A stretch of DNA of 64,000 nucleotides, from assembly GCA_045654885.1 (NCBI GenBank), contig JAZOOF010000045.1:1-64000 (forward strand), written 5' to 3'. This document shows positions 24,694 through 33,599 of the stretch, piece by piece; position 1 is the stretch's first letter; every line of letters begins with the position of its first letter. Source of the DNA: HGM04593 sp045654885. Its GTDB lineage: Bacteria > Bacteroidota > Bacteroidia > Bacteroidales > Bacteroidaceae. The notes under the pieces were generated by a model. The model saw only the letters and a list, made by a program, of their open reading frames with translations, was not told where the DNA came from and made no database searches. A program made the translations under genes and the position numbers.

Positions 24694-26289
24694 TCAATCC
24701 ACCGGTTCAAAGAGATTCATCTCCTCGTTATACACGGGGCCTTGCATGCCGAACCAGTTCATAACGCTATGGAAGACATAGAACTGTCGCACGTTCTCAA
24801 GTTCCTTTGTCCTTGTAGCGCTGTCGTTCTCCCAAACTATGAACGGTATCTCGAACTGTTGCCTTGGCGCAAGGCTACGGGGCATGGTACCATGCATGAA
24901 GAGGTCGTTCTCGCCAAGTGACTCGCCATGGTCCGACACATATATCATGCAACAACGACGGTCGCTCACCTGCCGCAGCGTCTCAATGACCGAGTGTACA
25001 AGGTAATCGGTATAAAGGATTGTATTGTCATAGGCATTCACAAGCCCCTCCTTGTCGGCCGAAGAGACCTCTACATTGGTGCACACGGGTGTAAAGCGGT
25101 TGAACTCGGCCGGATATTTGTCGAAATACTTGGGACCATGACTCGTGCTGCAGTGCAGCACAATAAGCAGTTTGTCCTTGTCGCTTTCACGAATCTCATC
25201 GGCCAAGCCGGCAATGAGCACTCCATCGTACTTGCGGTCGGCACCGGGATATTTGTCGGCAAGCCCGTTATGGTCGATATACTTGTCTATGTGCAATGGC
25301 GGCTGCCCCCAATTGGCTGTGCGCCACACCACATCCACACCGTTGCGGAACATGTAATTGGGGAGTATCTCATACAATTCGTCGGTCTTCTTGTGGTCGA
25401 GTATGGCCTTTACACCGCCAATGGTAGATACATCCTCGGAATCGGCAATATATGCCGTAACGCTGTCACCGGCAAGCAATGGGTTTGTCTCGCGATGATA
25501 TCCGTACAACGAAAAGTTCTCCCTGCGTGCCGATTCGCCTATGATGAGCACGCAAACATCCTTGCTGTCGGTAGTTATGACGGCATCGGGCAAGGGAATC
25601 TCCTTTTTGTTCTCCTGCGCCTTCATATTGAAATGGCGCACTGTATTCACCACATAGGACCATGGCATGATGCGCCCGCCAAGCAGCGTCGAGTTCTTGT
25701 CGACCCACAGCACATTGCGCACATTGGCAAGCAACACCAGGGCAATGACAAGCAGCGATGCCAAGAGATTGAGAAGCAGATTGCGGAATTTTGAATAGCA
25801 CACCTTCTTTGCAAACAGGTATATGCTTGGCAACACTGCAAGCAGTAGCACATAAATGACAACAGAGAGCGAGAAGAAGCCCGATGCCTCTGCCGTGTTT
25901 GTGTTGAACACATTGGCAATGGTGGGTTCTGTTATATATGCCTTGAATGTGTGGATAGAATAGAGGCAGACGGCATTGAGCACAAAGGAGAGCGCGATTA
26001 TGGCCTTGCCTACTCCACGACACAGCCACAGCAGCAGATAGCTGAACAGATAATTGAGGACAAGCATGAGCAGTGCCACACTCAGGAAGATGAGCGCTCC
26101 GTTCCAGTTACACTCCACCTCATTTGCCACAAGAGCAAAAGCCGGTATATTGAACACCACCATTGTGTATATGCTCAAGATGGCGCAGGCCTTCATTATG
26201 CCCTGCGGCTTTTGCATGTGCATGTTCCACTTTCTCTTCAAAGCAGAGAGACCAAGTTTCTCCTTTATTGTTCCAAGCATTCTATTCAT
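24694..26289 (-). CDS. EptA-like phosphoethanolamine transferase (membrane sulfatase fold)
   Basis: A 531-aa protein starting at the ATG at 26289 (MNRMLGTIKEKLGLSALKRK). Five membrane helices (about residues 30-200) are followed by a periplasmic alkaline-phosphatase-fold domain. The domain shows VLIIGESARRENFSLYGYHR (metal and substrate region), a probable Thr nucleophile in EDVSTIGGVK, HCSTSHGPKYFDKYP, and the metal motif YVSDHGESLGENDLFMHG. The family moves phosphoethanolamine from phosphatidylethanolamine to lipid A or glycans, which lowers negative charge and can raise polymyxin resistance. The ATG overlaps the upstream PHP gene by 4 bp, so the two are coupled. Lipid A as acceptor is not proven. 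Confidence 0.85.
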   Translation of the reverse strand: MNRMLGTIKEKLGLSALKRKWNMHMQKPQGIMKACAILSIYTMVVFNIPAFALVANEVECNWNGALIFLSVALLMLVLNYLFSYLLLWLCRGVGKAIIALSFVLNAVCLYSIHTFKAYITEPTIANVFNTNTAEASGFFSLSVVIYVLLLAVLPSIYLFAKKVCYSKFRNLLLNLLASLLVIALVLLANVRNVLWVDKNSTLLGGRIMPWSYVVNTVRHFNMKAQENKKEIPLPDAVITTDSKDVCVLIIGESARRENFSLYGYHRETNPLLAGDSVTAYIADSEDVSTIGGVKAILDHKKTDELYEILPNYMFRNGVDVVWRTANWGQPPLHIDKYIDHNGLADKYPGADRKYDGVLIAGLADEIRESDKDKLLIVLHCSTSHGPKYFDKYPAEFNRFTPVCTNVEVSSADKEGLVNAYDNTILYTDYLVHSVIETLRQVSDRRCCMIYVSDHGESLGENDLFMHGTMPRSLAPRQQFEIPFIVWENDSATRTKELENVRQFYVFHSVMNWFGMQGPVYNEEMNLFEPVD

Positions 26290-27491
26290 CGTTTTATTAT
26301 ATTCCTGTAAAAAATAAACACAAGCAGCACCATCAAAGCAAGGAGCAGTGCGTTGTAAAGCACCGTCAACGGGATGTTCACACAATGCAGCCCCTCCCTA
26401 ACCGGTGTAGAGGCCAAAGCAGAATCGTAGCGCGCGAAGGGGTTCGAAAAAAGCACCTCGCCTGTGGGGAAATAGACCGTGAAACGCGCATACGCGTCTT
26501 CGCTCTTCATCTCATAGGCAGCATAATCGCTATCCGTGACAAACGCCAGTGTCGCATGTCCCTGTCCAAAGACCTTTATACTGTCGGCAACGTGCGACAA
26601 GGAGACATACACAGTGTCACCCTTCACACCAATATCCTTTACAAAGGGCATGCTGTGGTTCCTTGCAGTCTTCACCGCCCAATCCCCTTTGCCGTAATCG
26701 GGCACACGCATGGAGTAATAGCAACCGCCAAGCAGCGCATCCCTCACATGGGCATATGCTGCGGATGGCGAACAGATGAAACTGCAGCGCTTTGCCACGC
26801 GGTGGCTGTCATCGGGGTTATGCAGGTCGTCACCGGCAAGTCCGAAGCTGTAACGCCCTGCACTCAGCGCCCAGTCCCAATACTCGCACTCCGTGCTGCC
26901 CTCGCAATCAATCTCCATGATATCATAGCCACACAGTTTCTCCATAGCCCATCGGGTAGCCGAAAGCGTATGCAAGGGATGGTTGAACTGGATTATATCG
27001 CTCTCCTTGCCAAGCATGTCGAACTGCATCTGCATCTGCGAGGGGAGCAATGGCAGCAGATGGTCGAAACGGTTCACACCGCTGCTGCCAAAGACAAGTT
27101 TATGGAACTTGAAGAGGTTATATCCATGCTCGTAGACATTAACCTGCAGAGCCATGTCAGACGGATGCGTTGTCAACTGGTTGTGGTTGGAGAATGTCAC
27201 AATGTCATAGTCCAATTTCTTATATACCCCGTATACGTGGTCGGGCCAATATTTACACTCGTTCAAAATACCATCGACACGTGTATGGGTGTGAAAATTG
27301 GCCTTTTTCCAACAATGCGCGGTATCGATGCCACGGTATGGGTTGTATATGTCAGGCCCCGAGAATTGCCCGGGGGCAGAGAAATCGTATATAACACTTA
27401 TGCTTGTGGCAACAACTGCCATAAGCACGACAAGCAACAGTGCATATAGCAATTTCAACAAAAAGAAGAGCGTTTTTCTAAAGCAATACAT
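26286..27491 (-). CDS. Membrane-anchored PHP-type metallophosphoesterase
   Basis: A 401-aa protein; start chosen at the ATG at 27491 (MYCFRKTLFFLLKLLYALLL) so that the first membrane helix (about 5-35) opens the protein. A PHP-like catalytic region follows with metal-ligand motifs NFHTHTRVDG, FSNHNQLTTHP, FNHPLHTLSA and LAGDDLHNPDD. After a beta-rich region comes a second membrane helix at the C-terminus (about 370-395). The catalytic part should face the periplasm. Its 4-bp overlap with the EptA-like gene suggests a joint step in envelope lipid or glycan remodelling, e.g. phosphate removal paired with phosphoethanolamine addition. This is inference; I know no characterised example. Confidence 0.75.
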   Translation of the reverse strand: MYCFRKTLFFLLKLLYALLLVVLMAVVATSISVIYDFSAPGQFSGPDIYNPYRGIDTAHCWKKANFHTHTRVDGILNECKYWPDHVYGVYKKLDYDIVTFSNHNQLTTHPSDMALQVNVYEHGYNLFKFHKLVFGSSGVNRFDHLLPLLPSQMQMQFDMLGKESDIIQFNHPLHTLSATRWAMEKLCGYDIMEIDCEGSTECEYWDWALSAGRYSFGLAGDDLHNPDDSHRVAKRCSFICSPSAAYAHVRDALLGGCYYSMRVPDYGKGDWAVKTARNHSMPFVKDIGVKGDTVYVSLSHVADSIKVFGQGHATLAFVTDSDYAAYEMKSEDAYARFTVYFPTGEVLFSNPFARYDSALASTPVREGLHCVNIPLTVLYNALLLALMVLLVFIFYRNIIKR

Positions 27492-27507
27492 ATTAGCCAA
27501 TAAAATA

Positions 27508-28854
27508 TCATCGGCCACGCAGTGGCTGTACAATTGTTTTTATACCTTTGATTTTCTTGCCCTCGACAGCCTTGAGCACGGCACGCATGCGGTTTAGTTT
27601 AACCGCAACATACGAGAAGTTGTCGAACACGGTAATTGTGCCCACCTCGTCGGGGCGCAGGCCACCTGTCTTTATGAAGAAGCCGGCAAGGTCGCCACGG
27701 CTTATTTTGTCGCGCTTGCCCTTTCCAATGTACAGCACCGCCCAGTCGGGAGCCGGTGGCAAAACTGCACGTTTGGGCAGAGAAAACTCTTCAAGTCCAT
27801 CTGGAACGAAATCGGGCAATGCCTTGTTTTCAAAAGAGATAAGATAGACGTTACCGCCTGCCTCCCAACGGGCTGTACGTCCGTTGCGGTGGGTAAAAAT
27901 CTCGGCCGACAGGGCACGCTGGTAGTGCACAATGTGACGCACATCCTTTATATCGAGACCACGCGCTGCAAGGTCGGTACTCACAAGGATATTGGAGCAG
28001 CCGGCCGTAAAACGGTAGAGCGAAAGTTCGCGCTCCTTCTGCTCCATTGCTCCGTGGTAGCCAATGGAGTGTAGACCGCCCTTTTTCAAATAAGCCTGCA
28101 CCTCCTCGACTGTCTCGCGGAAATTGCAGAAGACGATTGCCGGTTCGCCGCCAAATGAGCAGAGCAACGAGAAGAGGCTCTCCAAGCGCTTGTCGGGTGT
28201 TGTTGTAACGGTATAGAAGCTTGTGCGCACAGCGGGCTGCTCGCCACCGGCACGGAAATCGAGTTTCTCCACATCGGCCGCACCGGCAAACATGGGTATC
28301 TCGTCGGCATCGGTTGCCGACAGCAAGAAGCGCGATGACGCATTGGGCAGCGCCTCGACAAGTTTGGACATCTCGTCGCGGAAGCCCATCTCAAGGCACT
28401 TGTCGAACTCGTCTATTACCAACAGGGTGCATTTGTCGACACCGAAAGAGGCACGTCCAAGATGGTCGAGCAGACGGCCGGGAGTACCCACAACGACTGC
28501 GGGCGATGCACCGCCAAGCGATGCAACCTCCTGCTCCAGCGGACGTCCGCCATAGAACGCAGCCATGTGGAACGGGGTTGCCATGGAGCGCCACACCTCG
28601 AACACCTGCCTGGCAAGCTCGCGCGTGGGCAACACAACAAGCGCCTGCACTCCTTTTTCATCGTGTTTTAGCCTTTCGAGCAACGGCAGCAGAAAAGCAA
28701 GTGTCTTTCCAGTACCTGTCGGCGAGAGCAGCACCATGCTGCTATTTCGACGACAGTGTTCAACCGCCGCACTCTGCATTGCATTGAGAGCATCTATATT
28801 GAGTTTACCAAGCGCAATCTGCTGCACTCTATTCAAAATACCGTTCATCTGCAT
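27508..28854 (-). CDS. DEAD-box RNA helicase with DbpA-type C-terminal domain
   Basis: A 448-aa SF2 RNA helicase. Motifs: I SPTGTGKT, Ia PTRELA, Ib TPGRLLDH, II DEFD (instead of DEAD), III SATD, IV-V ARGLDIKDV, VI HRNGRTAR (instead of HRxGRxGR). The last 70 residues (YIGKGKRDKISRGDLAGFFI, GTITVFDNFSYVAV) form the RNA-binding domain of DbpA, which in E. coli targets 23S rRNA helix 92. A role in large-subunit assembly is likely. Changes in motifs II and VI also occur in other members and do not prove loss of ATPase activity. It ends 17 bp upstream of the PHP gene on the same strand, so read-through is possible. Confidence 0.88.
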   Translation of the reverse strand: MQMNGILNRVQQIALGKLNIDALNAMQSAAVEHCRRNSSMVLLSPTGTGKTLAFLLPLLERLKHDEKGVQALVVLPTRELARQVFEVWRSMATPFHMAAFYGGRPLEQEVASLGGASPAVVVGTPGRLLDHLGRASFGVDKCTLLVIDEFDKCLEMGFRDEMSKLVEALPNASSRFLLSATDADEIPMFAGAADVEKLDFRAGGEQPAVRTSFYTVTTTPDKRLESLFSLLCSFGGEPAIVFCNFRETVEEVQAYLKKGGLHSIGYHGAMEQKERELSLYRFTAGCSNILVSTDLAARGLDIKDVRHIVHYQRALSAEIFTHRNGRTARWEAGGNVYLISFENKALPDFVPDGLEEFSLPKRAVLPPAPDWAVLYIGKGKRDKISRGDLAGFFIKTGGLRPDEVGTITVFDNFSYVAVKLNRMRAVLKAVEGKKIKGIKTIVQPLRGR

Positions 28855-29272
28855 TCTATATTATAAAAAAAATCCGCAAAATATGGCAGGCGCGATATCC
28901 AACCCATATGTTTTGGTATAACAAATGTCATTCAACACACTGATTAAAAACAGTATATCAAAAAAACATATCGATTGAGCAACCCCTCAAAAAGAGCTTT
29001 TTTATGCGCGAATAGCAATAAAAGTATATACCATACACCGCCATTCGCCCACAAATGTTACCCCCAAAGGAATAGATGCACCAACATCTGCCAATTATAT
29101 TCAGCAAAATTAACCAATCTGCGCCAATTAGCGAAATGCGCGAAAGAAAAAAATCAATTTCTGCCATTATGACACCCATTGTCACACAAAAAAGAGGTAT
29201 CTTTGTCACAGATTATGCCAAAACTGCATTGGCAAACTATTTGTTATAATAAAAGTAGAAAACATTTGAACC
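28855..29272 (+). promoter_or_regulatory. Divergent intergenic region between the helicase and grpE; candidate grpE -7 box
   Basis: 418 bp without a credible gene; short frames here lack family features. On the plus strand TATCTTTG occurs at 29198-29205, 68 bp before the grpE ATG, and fits the Bacteroides -7 box. A -33 box is less clear (ATTG at 29178, spacing 16). I see no CIRCE-type inverted repeat. The rest is AT-rich and unremarkable. Confidence 0.4.
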
Positions 29273-29854
29273 ATGAGCGAAAAAGATAAGGAAATTTTGG
29301 ATGAGACCGTGAACGAGACAGAGAACGGTGTTAACGAGGAGGCTTGCGAGCAATGCGGGCAGCAGGAGGAGAGTGTAGAATTGACAGCTGAGGAGAAACT
29401 GCAGCAGGAGCTCGACCAGGCAAATGAGAAGATTGCCACACTCGAGGACAAATATCTGCGCCAGGTTGCCGAGTTCGACAACTACCGCAAGCGCACCATA
29501 AAGGAGAAGGCCGAACTGATAAAGAACGGCGGTGAACGCGCCATCGAGTCGATACTGCCCGTGCTCGACGATTTTGAAAGAGCACTTGCAAACATGGCAA
29601 AGGATGAGAATGCCGCAGAGATTATGACGGGCGTAGAACTCATCTACAACAAATTCGTCAGCATCCTCAAGCAGAACGGCTTGCAGAGAATAGAGACCGA
29701 GGGCGCCACATTTGACACCGACTTCCACGAGGCAATAGCCATAATCCCCGCGCCAAGCGAAGATTTGAAAGGCAAGGTACTCGACTGTGTACAAACAGGT
29801 TATACACTAAACGATAAAGTAATACGTCACGCAAAGGTTGCCGTTGGCGAATAA
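29273..29854 (+). CDS. grpE: GrpE nucleotide exchange factor
   Basis: A 193-aa co-chaperone that releases ADP from DnaK. The acidic N-terminus (1-45) is followed by a long coiled-coil helix (about 45-95: EKLQQELDQANEKIATLEDK) and the conserved RQVAEFDNYRKRTIKEKAEL. The C-terminal beta domain carries PVLDDFERAL, FDTDFHEAIA and the ending GYTLNDKVIRHAKVAVGE. Length is normal. dnaJ starts 11 bp after the stop, so they form one operon; dnaK is not in the window. Confidence 0.96.
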   Translation: MSEKDKEILDETVNETENGVNEEACEQCGQQEESVELTAEEKLQQELDQANEKIATLEDKYLRQVAEFDNYRKRTIKEKAELIKNGGERAIESILPVLDDFERALANMAKDENAAEIMTGVELIYNKFVSILKQNGLQRIETEGATFDTDFHEAIAIIPAPSEDLKGKVLDCVQTGYTLNDKVIRHAKVAVGE

Positions 29855-29864
29855 CAGACTTGAT

Positions 29865-31016
29865 ATGGCAAAAAGAGATTACTATGAAGTGCTGGGCGTG
29901 GACAAGAACGCATCGGCAAATGACATAAAGAAGGCGTACCGCAAATTGGCGATACAGTACCACCCCGACAAGAACCCGGGCGACAAGGAGGCCGAGGAGA
30001 AGTTCAAGGAGGCTGCCGAGGCCTATGGTGTGCTCAGCGACCCTGACAAGAAGGCGCGCTACGACCAGTTCGGTTTTGAGGGAGTAAGCGGTGCCGGCGG
30101 CAGCGGATTTGGCGGTGCCGGAATGGATATCAACGACATTTTCTCAATGTTCGGTGATATTTTCGGTGGTCGCGGAGGATTTGGCGGATTCGGCGGCTTC
30201 GGCGGTGGCGGCGGCAGTCGCCCGGCAAAATTCCGTGGCAGCGACCAAAGGGTGAAGGTAAAGCTCACACTGCAGGAGATTGCCAACGGTGTCACAAAGA
30301 AGTTCAAACTAAAAAAATACGTCCCATGTACCCACTGCAACGGCAGCGGTGCCGAGAACGGTGCAGTTGAGACCTGCCCCGAGTGCAAGGGCACAGGCCG
30401 CGTGATACGCACGCAGCAGAGTTTCTTTGGAATGATGCAGAGCGAGGTTGCATGCCCACACTGTAACGGCCAAGGAAAAATCATAAAGAACAAGTGCAAG
30501 CACTGCAACGGTGAAGGCATTGTAATGGGCGAGGAGATTGTTGAGGTAAACATCCCTGCCGGTGTATACGAGGGCATGCAGCTGTCAATGCGAGGCAAGG
30601 GAAATGCCGGCAAGTTCAACGGTGTTCCGGGCGACCTGCTAATCCTTGTCGAAGAGGAGAAGCACCCCACCCTTGTGCGCGACGAGAACGACCTTATATA
30701 CAGCCTATTGCTCGACATCCCCACTGCAGCACTTGGCGGTTTTGCCGAGATACCTACAATCGACGGCAAGGCAAAGGTCACCATTGACCCGGGAACACAG
30801 CCGGGCAAGGTTCTGCGCCTGCGCGGAAAGGGATTGCCCACACTCAACGGATATGGCAAGGGAGACATTGTCGTCAACATTAGCGTGTATATCCCGGAGA
30901 CTCTCTCAAAGGAGGAGAAGAAAGCCGTTGAGGAATTCCGCGAATCGGAGAACTTCCGCCCGAGCGAGAGCATCAAGGAGAAGATTTTCCGCCGTTTCAA
31001 GAATTTCTTTGAATAA
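29865..31016 (+). CDS. dnaJ: DnaJ (Hsp40) chaperone
   Basis: A 383-aa type I DnaJ starting at 29865 (MAKRDYYEVLGVDKNASAND). J domain 1-70 with HPD in YHPDKNPGD. A Gly/Phe-rich linker follows (about 75-125, with FGGFGGFGGGGG). The zinc domain holds four CxxCxGxG repeats (CTHCNGSG, CPECKGTG, CPHCNGQG, CKHCNGEG). The C-terminal substrate domains are complete. It stimulates DnaK ATPase and binds unfolded clients. All diagnostic parts are intact. Confidence 0.97.
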   Translation: MAKRDYYEVLGVDKNASANDIKKAYRKLAIQYHPDKNPGDKEAEEKFKEAAEAYGVLSDPDKKARYDQFGFEGVSGAGGSGFGGAGMDINDIFSMFGDIFGGRGGFGGFGGFGGGGGSRPAKFRGSDQRVKVKLTLQEIANGVTKKFKLKKYVPCTHCNGSGAENGAVETCPECKGTGRVIRTQQSFFGMMQSEVACPHCNGQGKIIKNKCKHCNGEGIVMGEEIVEVNIPAGVYEGMQLSMRGKGNAGKFNGVPGDLLILVEEEKHPTLVRDENDLIYSLLLDIPTAALGGFAEIPTIDGKAKVTIDPGTQPGKVLRLRGKGLPTLNGYGKGDIVVNISVYIPETLSKEEKKAVEEFRESENFRPSESIKEKIFRRFKNFFE

Positions 31017-31025
31017 AATATAGAT

Positions 31026-32315
31026 ATGACATACGACGAGACCGTCCAGTATCTGTTCAACTGCGCACCGCCCTTCCAGCAAGTAGGCGGTGCTGCTTAC
31101 AAAGAGGGGCTGGCGACAACCATTGCACTCGACAATCACCTGGGCAATCCACACAAGAGGTTTGCCACAATACACGTTGCCGGAACAAACGGCAAGGGTT
31201 CTACATCGCACACTCTTGCAGCCATTCTGCAGCAGAGCGGCTACAAGGTGGGGCTCTACACATCGCCACACCTTGTCGATTTCCGCGAGCGCATAAAAGT
31301 GAACGGCAAAATGGCAAGCAAGGAGTACGTCATTGACTTTGTAGAGAAGCACAGAGCCTTTTTTGAGCCATTGCAGCCGTCGTTCTTTGAACTGACTACA
31401 GCTATGGCATTCAACTGTTTCGCCGAGCAGGAGGTGGACATTGCAGTGATTGAGGTGGGTCTTGGCGGAAGACTCGACTGCACCAACATAATCACATCCG
31501 AACTCTGCATAATAACCAACATCAGCCCCGACCACACACAGTTCCTGGGCAGCACACTTGCAGAGATTGCAGGCGAAAAGGCGGGTATAATAAAACCCGG
31601 TATTCCGGTTGTTATAGGCGAGACGACTCCCGAGACAAAGGAGGTATTCACAAAGAGGGCTAAAAATACAGGTGCACCAATCACCTTTGCCGAGGAGGAG
31701 AAACCGCTCCACCTGGCCACCCCGCTGCCGCATGGAGGTTTCAGATACGAGACTGCACTGTTTGGAACCATAGAGGGCGAACTGGGCGGCGATTACCAGC
31801 AGAAGAACACAAATACCCTGCTGTCGGCATTGGGGATTCTGCTTGAGAAAGGATATTCAATTACAGCCGATAGTGTGCGAAAAGGTTTTACAAACGTATG
31901 CAGCCTCACCGGTTTCACCGGCCGGTGGCAGACCGTGGGAGAATTGCCACGCACCGTATGCGATGCCGGACACAACGTTGGCGGCATAAAATACATTGTG
32001 GAGCAATTGGAGCGCGAAAGCAAAAGCCACACGGCGCTACGCATTGTGTTTGGAATGGTAAACGACAAGGATATCACATCGGTGCTTGACATGATGCCCA
32101 AGAGTGCACAATATTATTTTACACAGGCAAGCATAAAGCGCGCAATGCCGGCCGAAGAGCTTATGGCAAAGGCCGCACAGCACGGGCTTGCGGGCAACTG
32201 CTACCCCACGGTGCAGGAGGCACTGCAGGCGGCAAGGAGCGAGAGCGCAGAGAGCGATTTCATTTTTGTAGGAGGCAGCTGTTTCATTGTTGCCGACCTG
32301 TTGTCGATAGGTTGA
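31026..32315 (+). CDS. folC: Folylpolyglutamate synthase / dihydrofolate synthase
   Basis: A 429-aa Mur-ligase-type enzyme. The N-terminal P-loop HVAGTNGKGSTSH binds ATP; LYTSPHLVDFRERIKVNG, VIEVGLGGRLDCTNI and NISPDHTQFLG are family blocks; the C-terminal domain has VCDAGHNVGG. It adds glutamate to dihydropteroate or folates and so traps them in the cell. It begins 9 bp after dnaJ on the same strand and is probably read from the grpE-dnaJ transcript. A terminator follows. Confidence 0.95.
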   Translation: MTYDETVQYLFNCAPPFQQVGGAAYKEGLATTIALDNHLGNPHKRFATIHVAGTNGKGSTSHTLAAILQQSGYKVGLYTSPHLVDFRERIKVNGKMASKEYVIDFVEKHRAFFEPLQPSFFELTTAMAFNCFAEQEVDIAVIEVGLGGRLDCTNIITSELCIITNISPDHTQFLGSTLAEIAGEKAGIIKPGIPVVIGETTPETKEVFTKRAKNTGAPITFAEEEKPLHLATPLPHGGFRYETALFGTIEGELGGDYQQKNTNTLLSALGILLEKGYSITADSVRKGFTNVCSLTGFTGRWQTVGELPRTVCDAGHNVGGIKYIVEQLERESKSHTALRIVFGMVNDKDITSVLDMMPKSAQYYFTQASIKRAMPAEELMAKAAQHGLAGNCYPTVQEALQAARSESAESDFIFVGGSCFIVADLLSIG

Positions 32316-32356
32316 CCGCCGAGAAACAGCATACAGAAAACAGCGGCACACAATCT

Positions 32357-32402
32357 GCAGAGAGGCGAAAAGCACCCATTTTCCCTCTCTGCAAATTTTT
32401 TA
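32357..32402 (+). terminator. Terminator after folC
   Basis: GCAGAGAGG (32357-32365) pairs with CCTCTCTGC (32384-32392), followed by AAATTTTTTA. It separates the dnaJ-folC transcript from the galactose operon. Confidence 0.75.
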
Positions 32403-32413
32403 TTGCCTATTCC

Positions 32414-32444
32414 TTTGCGGTAAACCTTTTTTTTATTTTATTTG
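32414..32444 (+). promoter_or_regulatory. Promoter of the galactose operon
   Basis: TTTG (32414-32417), exactly 19 bp, then TTTATTTG (32437-32444), one base from TAnnTTTG. It lies 32 bp before the galM ATG. Confidence 0.55.
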
Positions 32445-32476
32445 CAGAAGAATAGCTATTTATAACTGACACAAAT

Positions 32477-33559
32477 ATGAGTTGTACAGAAAATCTTTCA
32501 CAATTGAAGGCCGCTGACTTCAAAAAAGAGATAGGCGGCAAGGAGACAGCATTGTTCATTCTCAAGAACAAGCAGGGCAACGAAGTTGCAATCACAAACT
32601 ACGGTGGCGCAATATGCAGCATCATGGTTCCCGACAAGAACGGCAATTACGCCAATGTAATCCAGGGACATGACAGCATCGACAACCTGTTGAACAGCCC
32701 CGAGCCATTCCTCAGCACACTTGTAGGCCGCTACGGCAACCGCATCTGCAAAGGCAAGTTCACAATCGACGGTGTAGAATACAACCTCGCCATCAACAAT
32801 GGCCCCAACCACCTTCACGGTGGCCCGACAGGCTTCCACGCAAGAGTTTGGGATGCAGAGCAGACCGACGCTCAGACCTTGAAGCTGCACTATCTTTCGG
32901 CCGACATGGAAGAGGGCTTCCCCGGCAATCTTGACGTGACAGTTGTCTACACATTCAACGATGACAACGAACTCAAAATCGATTACACAGCAACTACCGA
33001 CAAAAAGACTATCGTGAACCTCACAAGCCACGGTTTCTTCTCACTCTCAGGTATTGCAAACCCAACAGCAACAATAGACAATCTCATTTGCGAAATAAAT
33101 GCCGATTTCTTTGTACCCATCGATGACACATCGGTACCCTATGGCTGCATAGCACCTGTAAAGGGCACTGCATTCGACTTCACCACCCCAACAGAGGTCG
33201 GTGCACGCATCGATGCCGACGAGGAGCAGATTAAGCATGGAGCAGGCTATGACCACTGCTATGTGCTCAACAAGAAGGAGGTAGGCGAACTGAGCTTTGC
33301 CGCAAAGGTGACAGATCCTGTAAGCGGCCGAACAATGGAGGTTTACACAACCGAGCCCGGTGTTCAGGTTTACACATCGAACTGGCACAGCGGCTTTGCC
33401 GGCGCACATGGTGCCACATTCCCCAAGCGCAGCGCAATCTGTTTCGAGGCACAGCATTTCCCCGACTCACCCAACCGCCAGCACTTCCCAAGCGTGGTGC
33501 TATGCCCGGGCGAGACATACAAGCAGGTTACTGTATATAAATTTGGTGTAGAAAAATAA
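32477..33559 (+). CDS. galM: Aldose 1-epimerase (galactose mutarotase)
   Basis: A 360-aa mutarotase that interconverts alpha- and beta-galactose ahead of galactokinase. Visible: GRYGNRICKGKF, the substrate stretch NNGPNHLHGGPTGFHARVWD, NLTSHGFFSLSG with the catalytic His, and ICFEAQHFPDSPNR with the catalytic Glu. No signal peptide, so it is cytoplasmic. It is the first gene of galM-transporter-galK; the transporter starts 40 bp downstream. Confidence 0.95.
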   Translation: MSCTENLSQLKAADFKKEIGGKETALFILKNKQGNEVAITNYGGAICSIMVPDKNGNYANVIQGHDSIDNLLNSPEPFLSTLVGRYGNRICKGKFTIDGVEYNLAINNGPNHLHGGPTGFHARVWDAEQTDAQTLKLHYLSADMEEGFPGNLDVTVVYTFNDDNELKIDYTATTDKKTIVNLTSHGFFSLSGIANPTATIDNLICEINADFFVPIDDTSVPYGCIAPVKGTAFDFTTPTEVGARIDADEEQIKHGAGYDHCYVLNKKEVGELSFAAKVTDPVSGRTMEVYTTEPGVQVYTSNWHSGFAGAHGATFPKRSAICFEAQHFPDSPNRQHFPSVVLCPGETYKQVTVYKFGVEK

Positions 33560-33599
33560 GAGTACATTAAATAAAACAACAAATTAAAAATTTAAAGCT

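Noticed and set aside
26163..27449. 428-codon open frame on the plus strand
   Set aside because: Antisense to the PHP and EptA-like genes, which carry clear motifs and a 4-bp coupling. The plus-strand product is Cys/His/Arg-rich without domains, typical of a shadow frame.
28855..29272. Short frames upstream of grpE
   Set aside because: 65-90 codons, AT-rich, without recognisable features. The region is better explained as a divergent promoter gap.
30059..31060. 333-codon frame on the minus strand
   Set aside because: Antisense to dnaJ. Its Pro-rich stretches are the reverse reading of the Gly-rich linker.
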